The notes under the pieces: generated by a model
Told to the model about the DNA's origin: nothing
The model's input: the letters and a program-made list of their open reading frames with translations, nothing else
The model's database searches: none
Program-made: the position numbers and the translations under genes
Part shown: positions 37,666-48,486 of the stretch, one piece after another
Layout of the letters: the number at the start of each line of letters is the position of its first letter
How positions within the stretch are numbered: the stretch's first letter is position 1
NCBI RefSeq assembly: GCF_003182475.1
Contig: NZ_QGTS01000001.1
Coordinates: 355,980 to 419,979, forward strand
Length of the DNA: 64,000 nucleotides
Reading direction: 5' to 3'
DNA from: Mangrovibacter plantisponsor
GTDB taxonomy: Bacteria; Pseudomonadota; Gammaproteobacteria; Enterobacterales; Enterobacteriaceae

Positions 37666-38319
37666 TTACCCAACATAAAAGTAAATCGCCAGGAAATGGC
37701 ACACGCTCCCCCCCAGCACAAAGCCGTGCCAAATAGCGTGGTTAAACGGGATACGGCGACAGACATAAAAAATCACCCCCAGGGAATAAACTACCCCACC
37801 CGCTGCCAGTAAAGTCACCCCACCCGGGGCAATACGCATTGCCAGTTGGTACACCACCAATAATGAAAGCCAACCCATAGCAAGGTAAGTTACCAGCGAC
37901 AGTACTTTAAACCGGTGAGCAATGGTGAGCTTAAACAGGATCCCCGCTAATGCCAGGCTCCAGATAATCACCATTAAGGTATGCGCCAGTGGCGAGCGCA
38001 GCCCGACCAGCAAAAATGGTGTGTAAGTACCGGCAATCAACAGGTAGATGGCACAGTGGTCAAATTTTTTCAGTAGCGGCTTAATTCGCGCATGCGGAAT
38101 GGCGTGGTACAGCGTGGACGCCAGGAACAGCAATATCATACTGCCGCCATACAGGCTGTAACTGGTTATGGCTGTCGCATCCGCCCGGGTATCCACGGCC
38201 TGAATCAGCAATAACACCAGCCCAACGATGCCAAACACCAGACCTATCCCATGGCTGATACTGTTGGCAATCTCCTCTGCCAGAGAATATCCCTGCGCAA
38301 AACGTTTTGTCCGGGCCAT
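37666..38319 (-). CDS. trhA: Hemolysin III/PAQR family membrane protein TrhA (YqfA)
   Basis: 217 residues (E. coli 219) with seven predicted membrane segments. The conserved motif [12 protein letters not shown] is near the N-terminus. The serine-histidine cluster [11 protein letters not shown] and the C-terminal [17 protein letters not shown] contain the metal-site residues of this family. In E. coli YqfA/TrhA is linked to membrane energetics. ATG 38319 has CAGGAG upstream; an in-frame start ten codons earlier is not conserved. The promoter region contains a perfect 28-bp palindrome 56 bases upstream of the start. Confidence 0.94.
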   Translation of the reverse strand: MARTKRFAQGYSLAEEIANSISHGIGLVFGIVGLVLLLIQAVDTRADATAITSYSLYGGSMILLFLASTLYHAIPHARIKPLLKKFDHCAIYLLIAGTYTPFLLVGLRSPLAHTLMVIIWSLALAGILFKLTIAHRFKVLSLVTYLAMGWLSLLVVYQLAMRIAPGGVTLLAAGGVVYSLGVIFYVCRRIPFNHAIWHGFVLGGSVCHFLAIYFYVG

Positions 38320-38374
38320 AAGATCAACTCCTGGAAATAATAAGGTCACCGCACGTATAGCCTAACTGAGAATG

Positions 38375-38402
38375 ATTTCAGTGAACACATGTTCACTGAA
38401 AT
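38375..38402. promoter_or_regulatory. Perfect 28-bp palindrome, candidate operator between trhA and the HD-hydrolase gene
   Basis: ATTTCAGTGAACA (38375-38387) is followed by CA and by its exact reverse complement TGTTCACTGAAAT (38390-38402). It is centred in a divergent intergenic region, about 70 bases upstream of trhA and 105 bases upstream of the HD-domain gene. There is no T tract. The form fits a dimeric repressor site. Confidence 0.65.
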
Positions 38403-38493
38403 TTAATATGTGTACAGGTATTTCCAGGTTGATCGCAGGTAAGCGGAATTTGTTTTACAATTTGCGCAGGCGCATAACAGCAGGATAAGAACG

Positions 38494-39096
38494 ATGACCG
38501 GTAGTACTCCTGGCTTTGGTAAATTTACCGATATCATTAATTTTCTTATGGAAATTGACAAACTCAAGCGGGTTGAACGCCGCACCCGGCTGTTAGGCGG
38601 AGGGCGTGCAGAAAACAGCGCTGAGCACAGCTGGCATTTTGCTGTAGCCGCAATGAGCATGGCACCTTTCGCAGGCAGCAAGGTGGATATTGACCGGGTA
38701 ATAAAAATGGCACTGCTGCATGATGTTGTCGAAATAGATACCGGTGATGTACTGGTGTACGACCTGGAAGCCCGCGCCGCCATTGCCAGCCAGGAAGCTC
38801 AGGCAGCAGAGCGTTTGTTTGGCCTGCTGCCTGCCCCGCAAAACAGCCAGTTTTTGGCACTCTGGCAGGAATATGAAGCGGGCACCACGCCCGACGCCCA
38901 ATTTGCTGGCGCGCTGGACAGAGTGTTACCGGTGCTGCAAAACCTGCATAATGAAGGGCAGAGTTGGCAGGAGAACCAGGTCAGGCTTGAGCAAGTTCTC
39001 AACCGTAATACCTGTGTTGGCGATGTCTGGCCGGACTTATGGGAACATGTCAAAACACAGTTATATGCCGCTCACGAAAAAGGCTGGTTACGCTAA
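38494..39096 (+). CDS. HD-domain hydrolase (YfbR/HDDC2-like 5'-nucleotidase family)
   Basis: 200 residues. The HD metal ligands are visible: His in AENSAEHSWHFAVAAM, His-Asp in IKMALLHDVVEIDTGD, and a distal Asp in GALDRVLPVLQNL. This pattern fits the HD_3/YfbR-like group, which dephosphorylates deoxynucleotides; substrate not shown here. The start has AGGATAAGA upstream. It occupies the place of yqfB between trhA and bglA in E. coli and is followed after 33 bases by the RpiR-type regulator on the same strand, so the two may be co-transcribed. Confidence 0.85.
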   Translation: MTGSTPGFGKFTDIINFLMEIDKLKRVERRTRLLGGGRAENSAEHSWHFAVAAMSMAPFAGSKVDIDRVIKMALLHDVVEIDTGDVLVYDLEARAAIASQEAQAAERLFGLLPAPQNSQFLALWQEYEAGTTPDAQFAGALDRVLPVLQNLHNEGQSWQENQVRLEQVLNRNTCVGDVWPDLWEHVKTQLYAAHEKGWLR

Positions 39097-39129
39097 CAAC
39101 CATTGGCTTGATGACTCAGGATACCCGCT

Positions 39130-39864
39130 GTGACCTTATTTAACCATGCGGCAATCGCCGGGCTGAACAACCTGGAATTGCTGGTCTACAACTACGCCAT
39201 CAAGAATCATGATGCCGTGATGTACATGACTATCCGGGAACTGGCAGAAGCCGCCGGAGTTTCAACAACCACGGTCTTACGTTTCTGCCGCAAGCTGGGT
39301 TGTGATGGTTATTCTGAGTTTCGTGTGCGCTTCAAGCTCTATTTATCCCAGGCTGAACCACTGCCCGCCAATTTTGGCACTGGTGAAATCATCAGTTTCT
39401 TTAACAGTGTGAATAACCCGGAGTTTGATACGTTGCTGAACCAGGCCGTGGATATTATCTGCCATTCAGAGCGTATTATATTTGTGGGGGCCAGCACATC
39501 CGGCTCGATGGCGAAATACGGCGCACGTTTTTTTTCCAACATGGGAAAATTCAGTAACCATATTGATGACCCATATTTCCCGGTCAACAACGATATGGCG
39601 AAAAACGCGCTGGCAATTGTGCTTTCCGTTTCCGGGGAAACGCCAGAAATTTTGCGGTTTGCCAGCCAGTTCAGCCTGCATCACTGCAAAGTTATGTCAA
39701 TCACCAGCAACGACAACTCGTCACTGGCCCGCATGGCGGATTTCAATATCTCCTGGCATATTCCCCAAATGCGCATTTCTGGCAATCACGATATTACCAG
39801 CCAGTTACCTGTCGTCTATATTCTGGAAACATTAGGCCGGAAACTCGCCCGAAAGCTGGCCTAA
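39130..39864 (+). CDS. MurR/RpiR-family regulator with SIS domain
   Basis: 244 residues. The N-terminal helix-turn-helix domain (about 1-75) reads MTIRELAEAAGVSTTTVLRFCRKLGCDGYSEFR in outline. The SIS sugar-phosphate-binding domain follows, with IIFVGASTSGSMAKYGARFFSNMGK and IVLSVSGETPEILRFAS. The start is GTG 39130. It lies 181 bases upstream of bglA on the same strand, and its ligand class (phosphosugars) fits control of a phospho-beta-glucosidase; that link is inferred. An AT-paired hairpin (39863-39881, AAAAAAC/GTTTTTT) overlaps its stop codon and may end its transcript. Confidence 0.88.
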   Translation: MTLFNHAAIAGLNNLELLVYNYAIKNHDAVMYMTIRELAEAAGVSTTTVLRFCRKLGCDGYSEFRVRFKLYLSQAEPLPANFGTGEIISFFNSVNNPEFDTLLNQAVDIICHSERIIFVGASTSGSMAKYGARFFSNMGKFSNHIDDPYFPVNNDMAKNALAIVLSVSGETPEILRFASQFSLHHCKVMSITSNDNSSLARMADFNISWHIPQMRISGNHDITSQLPVVYILETLGRKLARKLA

Positions 39865-39973
39865 AAAACGCCCTGTTTTTTGCATGTAACTAGTCACAAC
39901 CCACTGATTTTGTTATATCGTGACATTTGCATCTGCTTTTGCCAGACTCTGAAGCATGACTTTTAACTGCTGA

Positions 39974-41479
<1,506 letters not shown>

Positions 41480-41503
41480 TAACCAAACCAGCCGGTTTCT
41501 CAG

Positions 41504-41528
41504 GCCCCGCATTACTGCGGGGCTTTTT
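41504..41528 (+). terminator. Rho-independent terminator of bglA
   Basis: GCCCCGC (41504-41510) pairs with GCGGGGC (41517-41523) over ATTACT and is followed by TTTTTCTTTT, 25 bases past the bglA stop. Confidence 0.9.
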
Positions 41529-41588
41529 CTTTTACAGGCTGATACCAACCTGCGTGCAGGTCACCTTGCGGCAGGGTTACAGTCATTT

Positions 41589-42332
41589 TTACAGCCCACC
41601 AGCCAAATCAATAAATGAGCCTGTCACGTAAGACGCATTGTCACTGAGTAACCAGACAATTGCCTGAGCCACTTCATGGGGTTCTCCCCCGCGTTGCATG
41701 GGCAAACGGGACTTAATTCTGTCTACCCGACCGGGTTCACCACCACTGGCATGCATCCCGGTATAAATAAACCCAGGCCGGACACCATTCACGCGGATCC
41801 CCAGAGCAGCCACTTCCAGCGATAACCCCCGGGTCAATGTATCCAGCGCGCCTTTTGACGCGGCGTAATCAACATATTCGCCAGGTGACCCAAGACGGGC
41901 CGCCGCAGAAGAAACATTCACAATAGCGCCTCCCGGGTTACCTGGGTGCTGGCTCATGCGTTTTACCGCTTCCCGGCAGCAAATAAAAGGACCGGTAACA
42001 TTGGTATGTAATACTGCGTTGATTCGCTCAGCATCCAGCCCTTCAATACCCGACTGAGGAAATAACACACCAGCATTATTGACCAGTGCATGTAGTGAGC
42101 CCGGCAACGTATCAATCCAGTCAAATAAATTTACGATGTCCGTTTCCTGTGACATATCAGCCGGATACGCCCATGCCTGCCCACCATGCTGAACAATATC
42201 GGTAACCACTTCATCTGCCGCTTGCTGGTTTTCGCGGTAGTGAACCACCACAGAATAGCCGCTTTGCGCTAATAATTGTGCCGTTGCCCGCCCGATTCCA
42301 CGGCTGGCGCCTGTCACCAGTGCTATTTTCAT
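41589..42332 (-). CDS. ygfF: Short-chain dehydrogenase YgfF
   Basis: 247 residues, the same length as E. coli YgfF. SDR features are the Rossmann motif VTGASRGIGRAT at the N-terminus, NNAG, the catalytic Ser in VNVSSAAARLG and YAASKGALD (YxxxK). The C-terminus is ASYVTGSFIDLAGG. A glucose-1-dehydrogenase-like activity has been suggested for the group; the substrate is unproven. ATG 42332 matches the family start; a frame to 42419 would run into gcvP. It lies just downstream of the gcvP terminator, in E. coli order. Confidence 0.92.
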   Translation of the reverse strand: MKIALVTGASRGIGRATAQLLAQSGYSVVVHYRENQQAADEVVTDIVQHGGQAWAYPADMSQETDIVNLFDWIDTLPGSLHALVNNAGVLFPQSGIEGLDAERINAVLHTNVTGPFICCREAVKRMSQHPGNPGGAIVNVSSAAARLGSPGEYVDYAASKGALDTLTRGLSLEVAALGIRVNGVRPGFIYTGMHASGGEPGRVDRIKSRLPMQRGGEPHEVAQAIVWLLSDNASYVTGSFIDLAGGL

Positions 42333-42355
42333 CCTTTGCTTTACTCCAAAATAAA

Positions 42356-42375
42356 AAGGGTGCCGAAGCACCCTT
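42356..42375 (-). terminator. Rho-independent terminator of gcvTHP
   Basis: AAGGGTGC (42356-42363) pairs with GCACCCTT (42368-42375) over CGAA, with TTTTTAT following on the minus strand, 31 bases past the gcvP stop. Confidence 0.88.
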
Positions 42376-42405
42376 AACATAAAATTAACAAAAAACAAAA
42401 TTTGA

Positions 42406-45282
42406 CTAGTCGTATTCACTCATCGGAACACAGGAGCAGAACAGGTTGCGGTCACCGTACACATCATCCAGGCGTTTAACGGCTGGCCAGTATTTATTGC
42501 CGTAGCCTGCCGGGAACGCAGCAAGTTCACGAGTGTAGCTGTGCGGCCAGTCAGCCTGAGCCAGTTCTTGCTGTGTATGAGGTGCATTCACCAGTGGGTT
42601 ATCACCCAAAGCCCATTCACCCGCACCAACTTTGGCAATTTCACCACGGATAGCCAGCATGGCATCAATAAAGCGATCCAGTTCAACTTTGCTTTCCGAC
42701 TCCGTTGGTTCCACCATCAGAGTACCGGCCACCGGGAAAGACATGGTTGGAGCATGGAACCCATAATCAATCAGGCGTTTCGCAATATCCAGTTCACTAA
42801 TACCGGTTTGCTCTTTAAGCGGGCGGATATCCAGAATACATTCGTGAGCCACGCGGCCATCCTGGCCGGTATACAACACCGGGTAGGCATCTTTAAGGCG
42901 TGTGGCAATATAGTTGGCATTCAGAATTGCCGTCTGGCTTGCCTGTTTCAAGCCTTGTGAACCCATCATGCGGATGTACATCCAGCTAATAGGCAGAATG
43001 GAAGCACTGCCAAACGGTGCGGCAGACACCGCGCCCTGCTGGGTCAGCATTTCTTCAATTTGCACCACGCTGTGGCCTGGAACAAACGGAGCCAGGTGTG
43101 ATTTAACACCAATCGGCCCCATGCCCGGGCCGCCACCGCCGTGAGGAATACAGAAGGTTTTGTGCAGGTTGAGATGCGATACATCCGAGCCGATAAAACC
43201 GGGTGATGTAATGCCAACCTGGGCATTCATATTCGCGCCATCCAGGTAAACCTGGCCACCAGCCTGGTGGACGATGTCACACACGGAGCGGATAGTTTCT
43301 TCATACACACCATGGGTGGACGGGTATGTCACCATGATGCAGGAGAGTTTGTCACCTGCTGCCTCTGCTTTGGCACGCAAATCATCGAGGTCGATATTGC
43401 CTTGCTTATCACAGGCAACCACAACGACCTGCATACCCGCCATTTGCGCAGATGCCGGGTTGGTACCGTGGGCTGAACTGGGGATAAGACAGATATCGCG
43501 CTGCCCCTGGTTGCGGCTTTCGTGGTAACGGCGAATCGCCAGCAGACCGGCATATTCCCCCTGAGCACCCGAGTTAGGCTGCATACACAATGCATCATAC
43601 CCGGTCAGTTTCACCAGCCACTCAGACAGTTGGTTAATCATGTAATGATAACCTTCAGCCTGATCAACCGGGCAGAACGGGTGCAGTTCAGCAAACTCAG
43701 GCCAGGTAATGGGGATCATTTCAGCCGCAGCATTGAGCTTCATGGTGCAGGAGCCCAGCGGGATCATGGCCTGATTCAGAGCCAGGTCTTTACGCTCCAG
43801 GCTGTGCATATAGCGCATCATCTCAGTTTCACTGTGATAACGGTTGAAAACCGGATGCGTCAAAATAGCATCATCACGCAGCATTTCTGCCGGTACTGAG
43901 CGGCTGTCCAGTGCGGTTTCTTTATCCAGTTGGGCGATATCCAGACCATGGTCGTCGCCCACCAGCACGCTAAACAAGCTGAGGACATCTTCCCGGGTAG
44001 TGGTTTCATCCAGAGTAATGCCCACTGCATTATGAATATCACTACGCAGGTTGATACCCTGTGCCTGAGCACGCGCCAGAACACTGGCTTTGTCGCTCAC
44101 TTCCACGCACAGCGTGTCAAACCAGTGCTGGTGACGCAGTGAAAGCCCTTTTTGCTTCAGGCCGCAAGCCAGAATATCGGTAAAACGATGAATCCGCCCG
44201 GCAATGCGTTTCAGGCCAACCGGGCCGTGCCATACCGCATACAGGCTGGCGATATTGGCCAGTAAAACCTGAGAAGTACAAATATTGGAATTCGCCTTTT
44301 CACGGCGAATATGTTGTTCGCGAGTTTGCATTGCCATACGCAATGCAATGTTACCGGCGGCATCACGGGATACGCCAATAAGCCGCCCAGGCATCGCACG
44401 TTTATGTGCGTCGCGTGCAGCAAAGAAAGCGGCGTGCGGGCCGCCATAGCCCATCGGTACCCCAAAGCGTTGCGCGGAACCGAAGACAATATCAGCGCCT
44501 TGTTTACCTGGTGCCGTCAGCATGACCAGCGCCATAATATCCGCCGCAACGCTCACCACGATATTACGCTGGTTCAGTTGCGCGATTAAGTCGCCGTAAT
44601 TATGCACTTCTCCAGTGGTACCCACCTGCTGCAGTAACACACCAAAGATGCCGGGCAATTCCAGCACTTTATCTGCGTCATCCACCACAACCTCAAAACC
44701 AAAGGTTTCTGCGCGAGTACGGACGACATCCAGTGTTTGCGGATGGACATCACTGGCGACAAAAAAGCGGTTAGCATTCTTGAGCTTACTGACGCGTTTC
44801 GCCATTGCCATAGCTTCTGCTGCCGCAGTCGCTTCATCCAGCAAAGAAGCAGACGCCATGTCCATACCGGTGAGGTCGAGAGTTACTTGCTGGAAATTCA
44901 GCAACGCTTCCAGGCGCCCTTGAGAAACTTCTGGCTGATACGGAGTATAAGCCGTATACCAGCCCGGGTTTTCCAGCATGTTACGCAAAATAACAGGTGG
45001 AGTATGAACCGCCGTATACCCCATACCGATAAACGAACGGAAACGCTTGTTGCGGCTGGCAATTGCTTTTAATTCAGCCAGCGCCTGCGCTTCGGTAGCT
45101 GCTTCACCAATATAAGGTGGTTGTGCCAGTTGAATATCTTTGGGCACAATCTGCCCGGTCAGCGCATCCAGTGAATCGGCACCAACTGCAGCGAGCATGG
45201 CCTGCTGTTGATCAGGCGACGGGCCAATATGGCGACCGATAAACGCTTCATTGTTTTCCAGTTGGCTTAAGGTCTGGGTCAT
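42406..45282 (-). CDS. gcvP: Glycine dehydrogenase (decarboxylating), P-protein
   Basis: 958 residues (E. coli 957). PLP enzyme that decarboxylates glycine and passes the aminomethyl group to the lipoyl arm of GcvH. The N-terminal half starts [17 protein letters not shown]. The C-terminal half carries the PLP lysine in [20 protein letters not shown] and the motif [18 protein letters not shown]. It is the last gene of gcvT-H-P, 74 bases after gcvH with a hairpin in between, and is followed by a terminator. GcvA and Lrp control of the operon is known in relatives. Confidence 0.98.
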   Translation of the reverse strand: MTQTLSQLENNEAFIGRHIGPSPDQQQAMLAAVGADSLDALTGQIVPKDIQLAQPPYIGEAATEAQALAELKAIASRNKRFRSFIGMGYTAVHTPPVILRNMLENPGWYTAYTPYQPEVSQGRLEALLNFQQVTLDLTGMDMASASLLDEATAAAEAMAMAKRVSKLKNANRFFVASDVHPQTLDVVRTRAETFGFEVVVDDADKVLELPGIFGVLLQQVGTTGEVHNYGDLIAQLNQRNIVVSVAADIMALVMLTAPGKQGADIVFGSAQRFGVPMGYGGPHAAFFAARDAHKRAMPGRLIGVSRDAAGNIALRMAMQTREQHIRREKANSNICTSQVLLANIASLYAVWHGPVGLKRIAGRIHRFTDILACGLKQKGLSLRHQHWFDTLCVEVSDKASVLARAQAQGINLRSDIHNAVGITLDETTTREDVLSLFSVLVGDDHGLDIAQLDKETALDSRSVPAEMLRDDAILTHPVFNRYHSETEMMRYMHSLERKDLALNQAMIPLGSCTMKLNAAAEMIPITWPEFAELHPFCPVDQAEGYHYMINQLSEWLVKLTGYDALCMQPNSGAQGEYAGLLAIRRYHESRNQGQRDICLIPSSAHGTNPASAQMAGMQVVVVACDKQGNIDLDDLRAKAEAAGDKLSCIMVTYPSTHGVYEETIRSVCDIVHQAGGQVYLDGANMNAQVGITSPGFIGSDVSHLNLHKTFCIPHGGGGPGMGPIGVKSHLAPFVPGHSVVQIEEMLTQQGAVSAAPFGSASILPISWMYIRMMGSQGLKQASQTAILNANYIATRLKDAYPVLYTGQDGRVAHECILDIRPLKEQTGISELDIAKRLIDYGFHAPTMSFPVAGTLMVEPTESESKVELDRFIDAMLAIRGEIAKVGAGEWALGDNPLVNAPHTQQELAQADWPHSYTRELAAFPAGYGNKYWPAVKRLDDVYGDRNLFCSCVPMSEYD

Positions 45283-45328
45283 GGGCGGTATTTCCTGAAA
45301 CGAAACTTACGATAAGTAGATAGCTACA

Positions 45329-45349
45329 GGGCTGGCAGGTTACCAGCCC
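45329..45349 (-). repeat. Hairpin between gcvH and gcvP
   Basis: GGGCTGG (45329-45335) pairs with CCAGCCC (45343-45349) around CAGGTTA in the 74-base gcvH-gcvP gap. It lacks a T tract and probably acts as an mRNA-stability or partial-termination structure that sets the relative level of GcvP. Confidence 0.45.
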
Positions 45350-45356
45350 CCGGGTT

Positions 45357-45746
45357 TTACTCGTCTTCCAGCAGAGCCTCATAGGCTTCTGCATCCAGCA
45401 GCGCATCAATCTCAGAGGCATCGCTGGCTTTAATTTTGAAAATCCAGCCATTGCCATAAGGCTCGCTGTTGACCTGCTCCGGGCTGTCATTCAGCTCTTC
45501 GTTAACAGCAACAATTTCACCGCTTACTGGTGCATAGATGTCTGAAGCAGCTTTAACAGATTCAGCAACGGCGCAGTCATCACCTGCGCCAACAGTGGCA
45601 CCCACTTCCGGCAGATCAACAAACACCATATCGCCCAGCAGCTCTTGCGCGTGTTCGGTAATACCTACGGTGTAAGTACCATCCTCTTCTTTACGCAGCC
45701 ACTCATGCTCTTTAGTGTATTTCAGCTCATTAGGCACATTGCTCAT
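45357..45746 (-). CDS. gcvH: Glycine cleavage system H protein
   Basis: 129 residues, as in E. coli. Lipoylated shuttle of the glycine cleavage complex. The lipoyl-lysine motif is [20 protein letters not shown] (Lys near residue 65), and the end has [29 protein letters not shown]. It starts 20 bases after gcvT with AGGAGAG upstream. The lipoic acid attachment enzymes (LipA, LipB) are not in the window. Confidence 0.98.
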   Translation of the reverse strand: MSNVPNELKYTKEHEWLRKEEDGTYTVGITEHAQELLGDMVFVDLPEVGATVGAGDDCAVAESVKAASDIYAPVSGEIVAVNEELNDSPEQVNSEPYGNGWIFKIKASDASEIDALLDAEAYEALLEDE

Positions 45747-45766
45747 AATTCTCTCCTGATAAAAGT

Positions 45767-46864
45767 TTACTGAGCCACCGGTTTACCGGCGCGAACAAAA
45801 ATCGGTTTAGTAACATGCACCGGCATTTCCCGGTTACGGATCTGAACAACCGCTGTGCTGCCAATACCCGCCGGCACACGTGCCAGTGCAATACTGTAGC
45901 CTAAGGTCGGAGAAAAAGAGCCGCTGGTGATAACACCTTCGCGAGCAGTGCCTTCGGTGTCGGTGAAACGAACAGGCAAACCACCACGCAGTACACCTTT
46001 TTCTGTCATCACCAGGCCCACCAGCTGCTCGGTACCATGTTGGCGTTGAGCTTCCAGAGCATCGCGCCCGATAAAGTCACGGTCTTCAGGTTGCCAGGCA
46101 ATAGTCCAGCCCATATTTGCAGCCAGGGGAGACACGCTTTCATCCATTTCCTGGCCATATAAATTCATTCCGGCTTCAAGGCGCAGGGTATCCCTGGCTC
46201 CCAGACCACAAGGTTTTACCCCGGCCTTAACCAGTTGTTCCCAAAAATCTGCGGCCTGCTCTGCCGGCAGTGCAATCTCATACCCTGCTTCACCGGTATA
46301 ACCGGTTGTTGCAATGAAAAAATCCCCGGACTGAACGCCGAAGAAAGGTTTCATGCCTGCAACAGCCTGTTGCTGTTGTGCAGTAAACAAAGTTGCCGCT
46401 TTCTGCTGTGCATTCGGGCCCTGTACGGCAATCAGTGACAAGTCATCGCGTACGCTGATATCAATGCTGTAAGAGGCTGCCTGTTGATGGATCCAGGCGA
46501 GATCTTTTTCACGCGTTGCAGAGTTGACGACCAGGCGGAACCAGGAGTCGGAGAGAAAATAGACAATCAGATCGTCGATGACACCCGCTGAGGCGTTAAG
46601 CATCCCGGTATACAGTGCTTTGCCTGGCTGGGTCAGCTTCGCGACATCATTCGCCAGTAAATAACGCAAGAATTCACGGGTACGTTCGCCATGAAGATCG
46701 ACAATTGTCATATGCGACACATCAAACATCCCGGCATCCGTGCGCACGGCGTGGTGTTCATCAATTTGCGAGCCATAATGCAGTGGCATCATCCAGCCAT
46801 GGAAATCCACCATGCGCGCGCCGCACTGCTTATGCTGCTCAAACAACGGAGTTTGCTGAGTCAT
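45767..46864 (-). CDS. gcvT: Aminomethyltransferase, glycine cleavage T protein
   Basis: 365 residues (E. coli 364). Transfers the one-carbon unit from lipoyl-GcvH to tetrahydrofolate, releasing ammonia. The N-terminal [36 protein letters not shown] is a hallmark of the family, and the folate site includes [13 protein letters not shown] and [12 protein letters not shown] choose ATG 46864 (GAGGACAAC upstream), which matches E. coli; an in-frame start nine codons earlier is not conserved. First gene of gcvTHP. Confidence 0.97.
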   Translation of the reverse strand: MTQQTPLFEQHKQCGARMVDFHGWMMPLHYGSQIDEHHAVRTDAGMFDVSHMTIVDLHGERTREFLRYLLANDVAKLTQPGKALYTGMLNASAGVIDDLIVYFLSDSWFRLVVNSATREKDLAWIHQQAASYSIDISVRDDLSLIAVQGPNAQQKAATLFTAQQQQAVAGMKPFFGVQSGDFFIATTGYTGEAGYEIALPAEQAADFWEQLVKAGVKPCGLGARDTLRLEAGMNLYGQEMDESVSPLAANMGWTIAWQPEDRDFIGRDALEAQRQHGTEQLVGLVMTEKGVLRGGLPVRFTDTEGTAREGVITSGSFSPTLGYSIALARVPAGIGSTAVVQIRNREMPVHVTKPIFVRAGKPVAQ

Positions 46865-47232
46865 GTTGTCCTCTTCAGTAATAGCCCGCAATTGCGGAAC
46901 ATTTACGTCTGGCCAGGGGAAAACAATGCCCTGATGCGCCCCGACGCAAACGTTATCTTTTGCCTGAACTTACCACTGAAAAGCACGCTTAACCATAAGG
47001 TAAAATGAGTCATCACTTTATCTTATGAGTGTTTTTAACAACACGACCACCAGTTAATTAAACTGGATTAACCACAAAAACATAAAATTTTCTCCAGCTT
47101 TTGCGTACCCGTTTCCGATTTTAATGATATTAATCTCCAAATACTCAGGGAAACGCGAAATTCAGGAAAAAATTCGGATAAATAAAACTAATCTGAAAAA
47201 AGCAGTGAAATTAGAATATTTCAAATGAAAGG
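46865..47232 (-). promoter_or_regulatory. Upstream region of gcvTHP
   Basis: The 368-base stretch between gcvT and the ubiI terminator is AT-rich and should hold the gcvT promoter and the GcvA and Lrp sites known in E. coli. I cannot place those sites with confidence. It contains an AT-rich inverted repeat, CCAGTT-AATTA-AACTGG at 47050-47066. I see no tandem glycine riboswitch fold and no gene. Confidence 0.5.
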
Positions 47233-47264
47233 TGCGCCGATTTACAAACCGTAAACACGGCGCA
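47233..47264 (-). terminator. Stem-loop after ubiI
   Basis: TGCGCCG (47233-47239) pairs with CGGCGCA (47258-47264), and TTTAC (47241-47245) pairs with GTAAA (47251-47255) inside it. CCTTTCATTT follows on the minus strand. It starts five bases after the ubiI stop and probably ends the pepP-ubiH-ubiI transcript. Confidence 0.7.
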
Positions 47265-47269
47265 GATGA

Positions 47270-48478
47270 TCAGTCACGCAACCATTGGGGTAAATTATCA
47301 AGCCCCATGGCCTGGCGAATAATGCGGGGTTTAACACCGGGTAAAGTGTCGGCGAGTTTCAGACCAACATCACGTACCAGTTTCAGTGCCGGGTTGGTTC
47401 CTGCGAACAATTCACGGAAGGATTGCATGCCAGCCAGCATCAGTGCGGCATTGTATTTACGCTGCCTTTCATAGCGTTTCAGGTACAGGTACTGGCCAAT
47501 ATCTTTTCCCTGCTGGTGCAAGCGCCGTAATTCCCCTACCAGTTCAGCAGCATCCATGAAGCCCAGGTTCACACCCTGGCCTGCAAGTGGGTGAATCGTG
47601 TGTGCTGCATCGCCTACCAAAGCCAGCCGGTGAGCAGCAAACTGCCGCGCATAACGCCCGGTAAGAGGGAAACACTGGCGGTCACTGCTCAGCTCACAGC
47701 GCCCCAGGCGCAGATCAAATGCAATGCTCAGCTCGCGGTTGAACAGTTCAGGGGCCGCATCCTGCATTTCACGGGCTTTATCGGGCGGCAACGACCAAAC
47801 AATAGAACACAAATGAGGATCGTTAAGCGGCAGAAAAGCCAGAATGCCATCGCCATGAAATACCTGGCGAGCAACAGACTTATGCGGCTCCTGAGTACGA
47901 ATAGTGGCAACCAGGGCATGGTGCCGGTAATCCCAAAAGGTGAGCGGGATATTCGCCTGGTTACGCAACCAGGAGCGTGCGCCATCAGCTCCGACAACCA
48001 GCCGGGCAGTGAGCATCTCGCCATCTTTGAGTGTAATAAATGCCTCATTTTCACCCCAGGCAACTGAATTCACTTCAGCCGGGGCATAAAGCGATACATC
48101 TGCCGAGTGCTCAGCCTGTTGCCACAACGCCTGGTTTATTACGCTATTCTCGATGATATAACCCAGCGCATGCTCACCCGCAGTGCGGTCATCAAAGGCT
48201 ATGTGCCCAAAACTGTCTTTTTCCCACACTTCCATGCCGTGCCATTCACTGGTGCGCTGTGGTGCCATTCGCTCCCAGGCTCCCAGACGGCGCAGTAATT
48301 TCTCGCTGGCAGCATTGATTGCCGAAACACGCAGCGCTGGAGGCGCAGACGCATCAACTGGCTGGCATGGCTGATTTTCCACCACAGCAACCCGCAGCCC
48401 ACTGCCTTGCAAACCGCAGGCTACGGCCAGCCCAACCATCCCACCGCCAATAATGGCGACATCCACACTCTGAACCAT
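47270..48478 (-). CDS. ubiI: 2-octaprenylphenol hydroxylase UbiI (VisC)
   Basis: 402 residues (E. coli 400). FAD-dependent monooxygenase for C5 hydroxylation in ubiquinone synthesis. The FAD motif is VAIIGGGMVGLAVACGL at the N-terminus. The mid DG motif is VVGADGARSWLRN and the GD motif is RLALVGDAAHTIHPLAGQGVNLGFMDA. The C-terminus DTLPGVKPRIIRQAMGLDNLPQW matches UbiI rather than UbiH. It follows ubiH by eight bases. Confidence 0.97.
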   Translation of the reverse strand: MVQSVDVAIIGGGMVGLAVACGLQGSGLRVAVVENQPCQPVDASAPPALRVSAINAASEKLLRRLGAWERMAPQRTSEWHGMEVWEKDSFGHIAFDDRTAGEHALGYIIENSVINQALWQQAEHSADVSLYAPAEVNSVAWGENEAFITLKDGEMLTARLVVGADGARSWLRNQANIPLTFWDYRHHALVATIRTQEPHKSVARQVFHGDGILAFLPLNDPHLCSIVWSLPPDKAREMQDAAPELFNRELSIAFDLRLGRCELSSDRQCFPLTGRYARQFAAHRLALVGDAAHTIHPLAGQGVNLGFMDAAELVGELRRLHQQGKDIGQYLYLKRYERQRKYNAALMLAGMQSFRELFAGTNPALKLVRDVGLKLADTLPGVKPRIIRQAMGLDNLPQWLRD

Positions 48479-48486
48479 AATGCTCC

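Noticed and set aside
46865..47232. Glycine riboswitch upstream of gcvT
   Set aside because: No tandem aptamer-like fold is visible, and enteric gcvTHP operons are controlled by GcvA and Lrp proteins instead.
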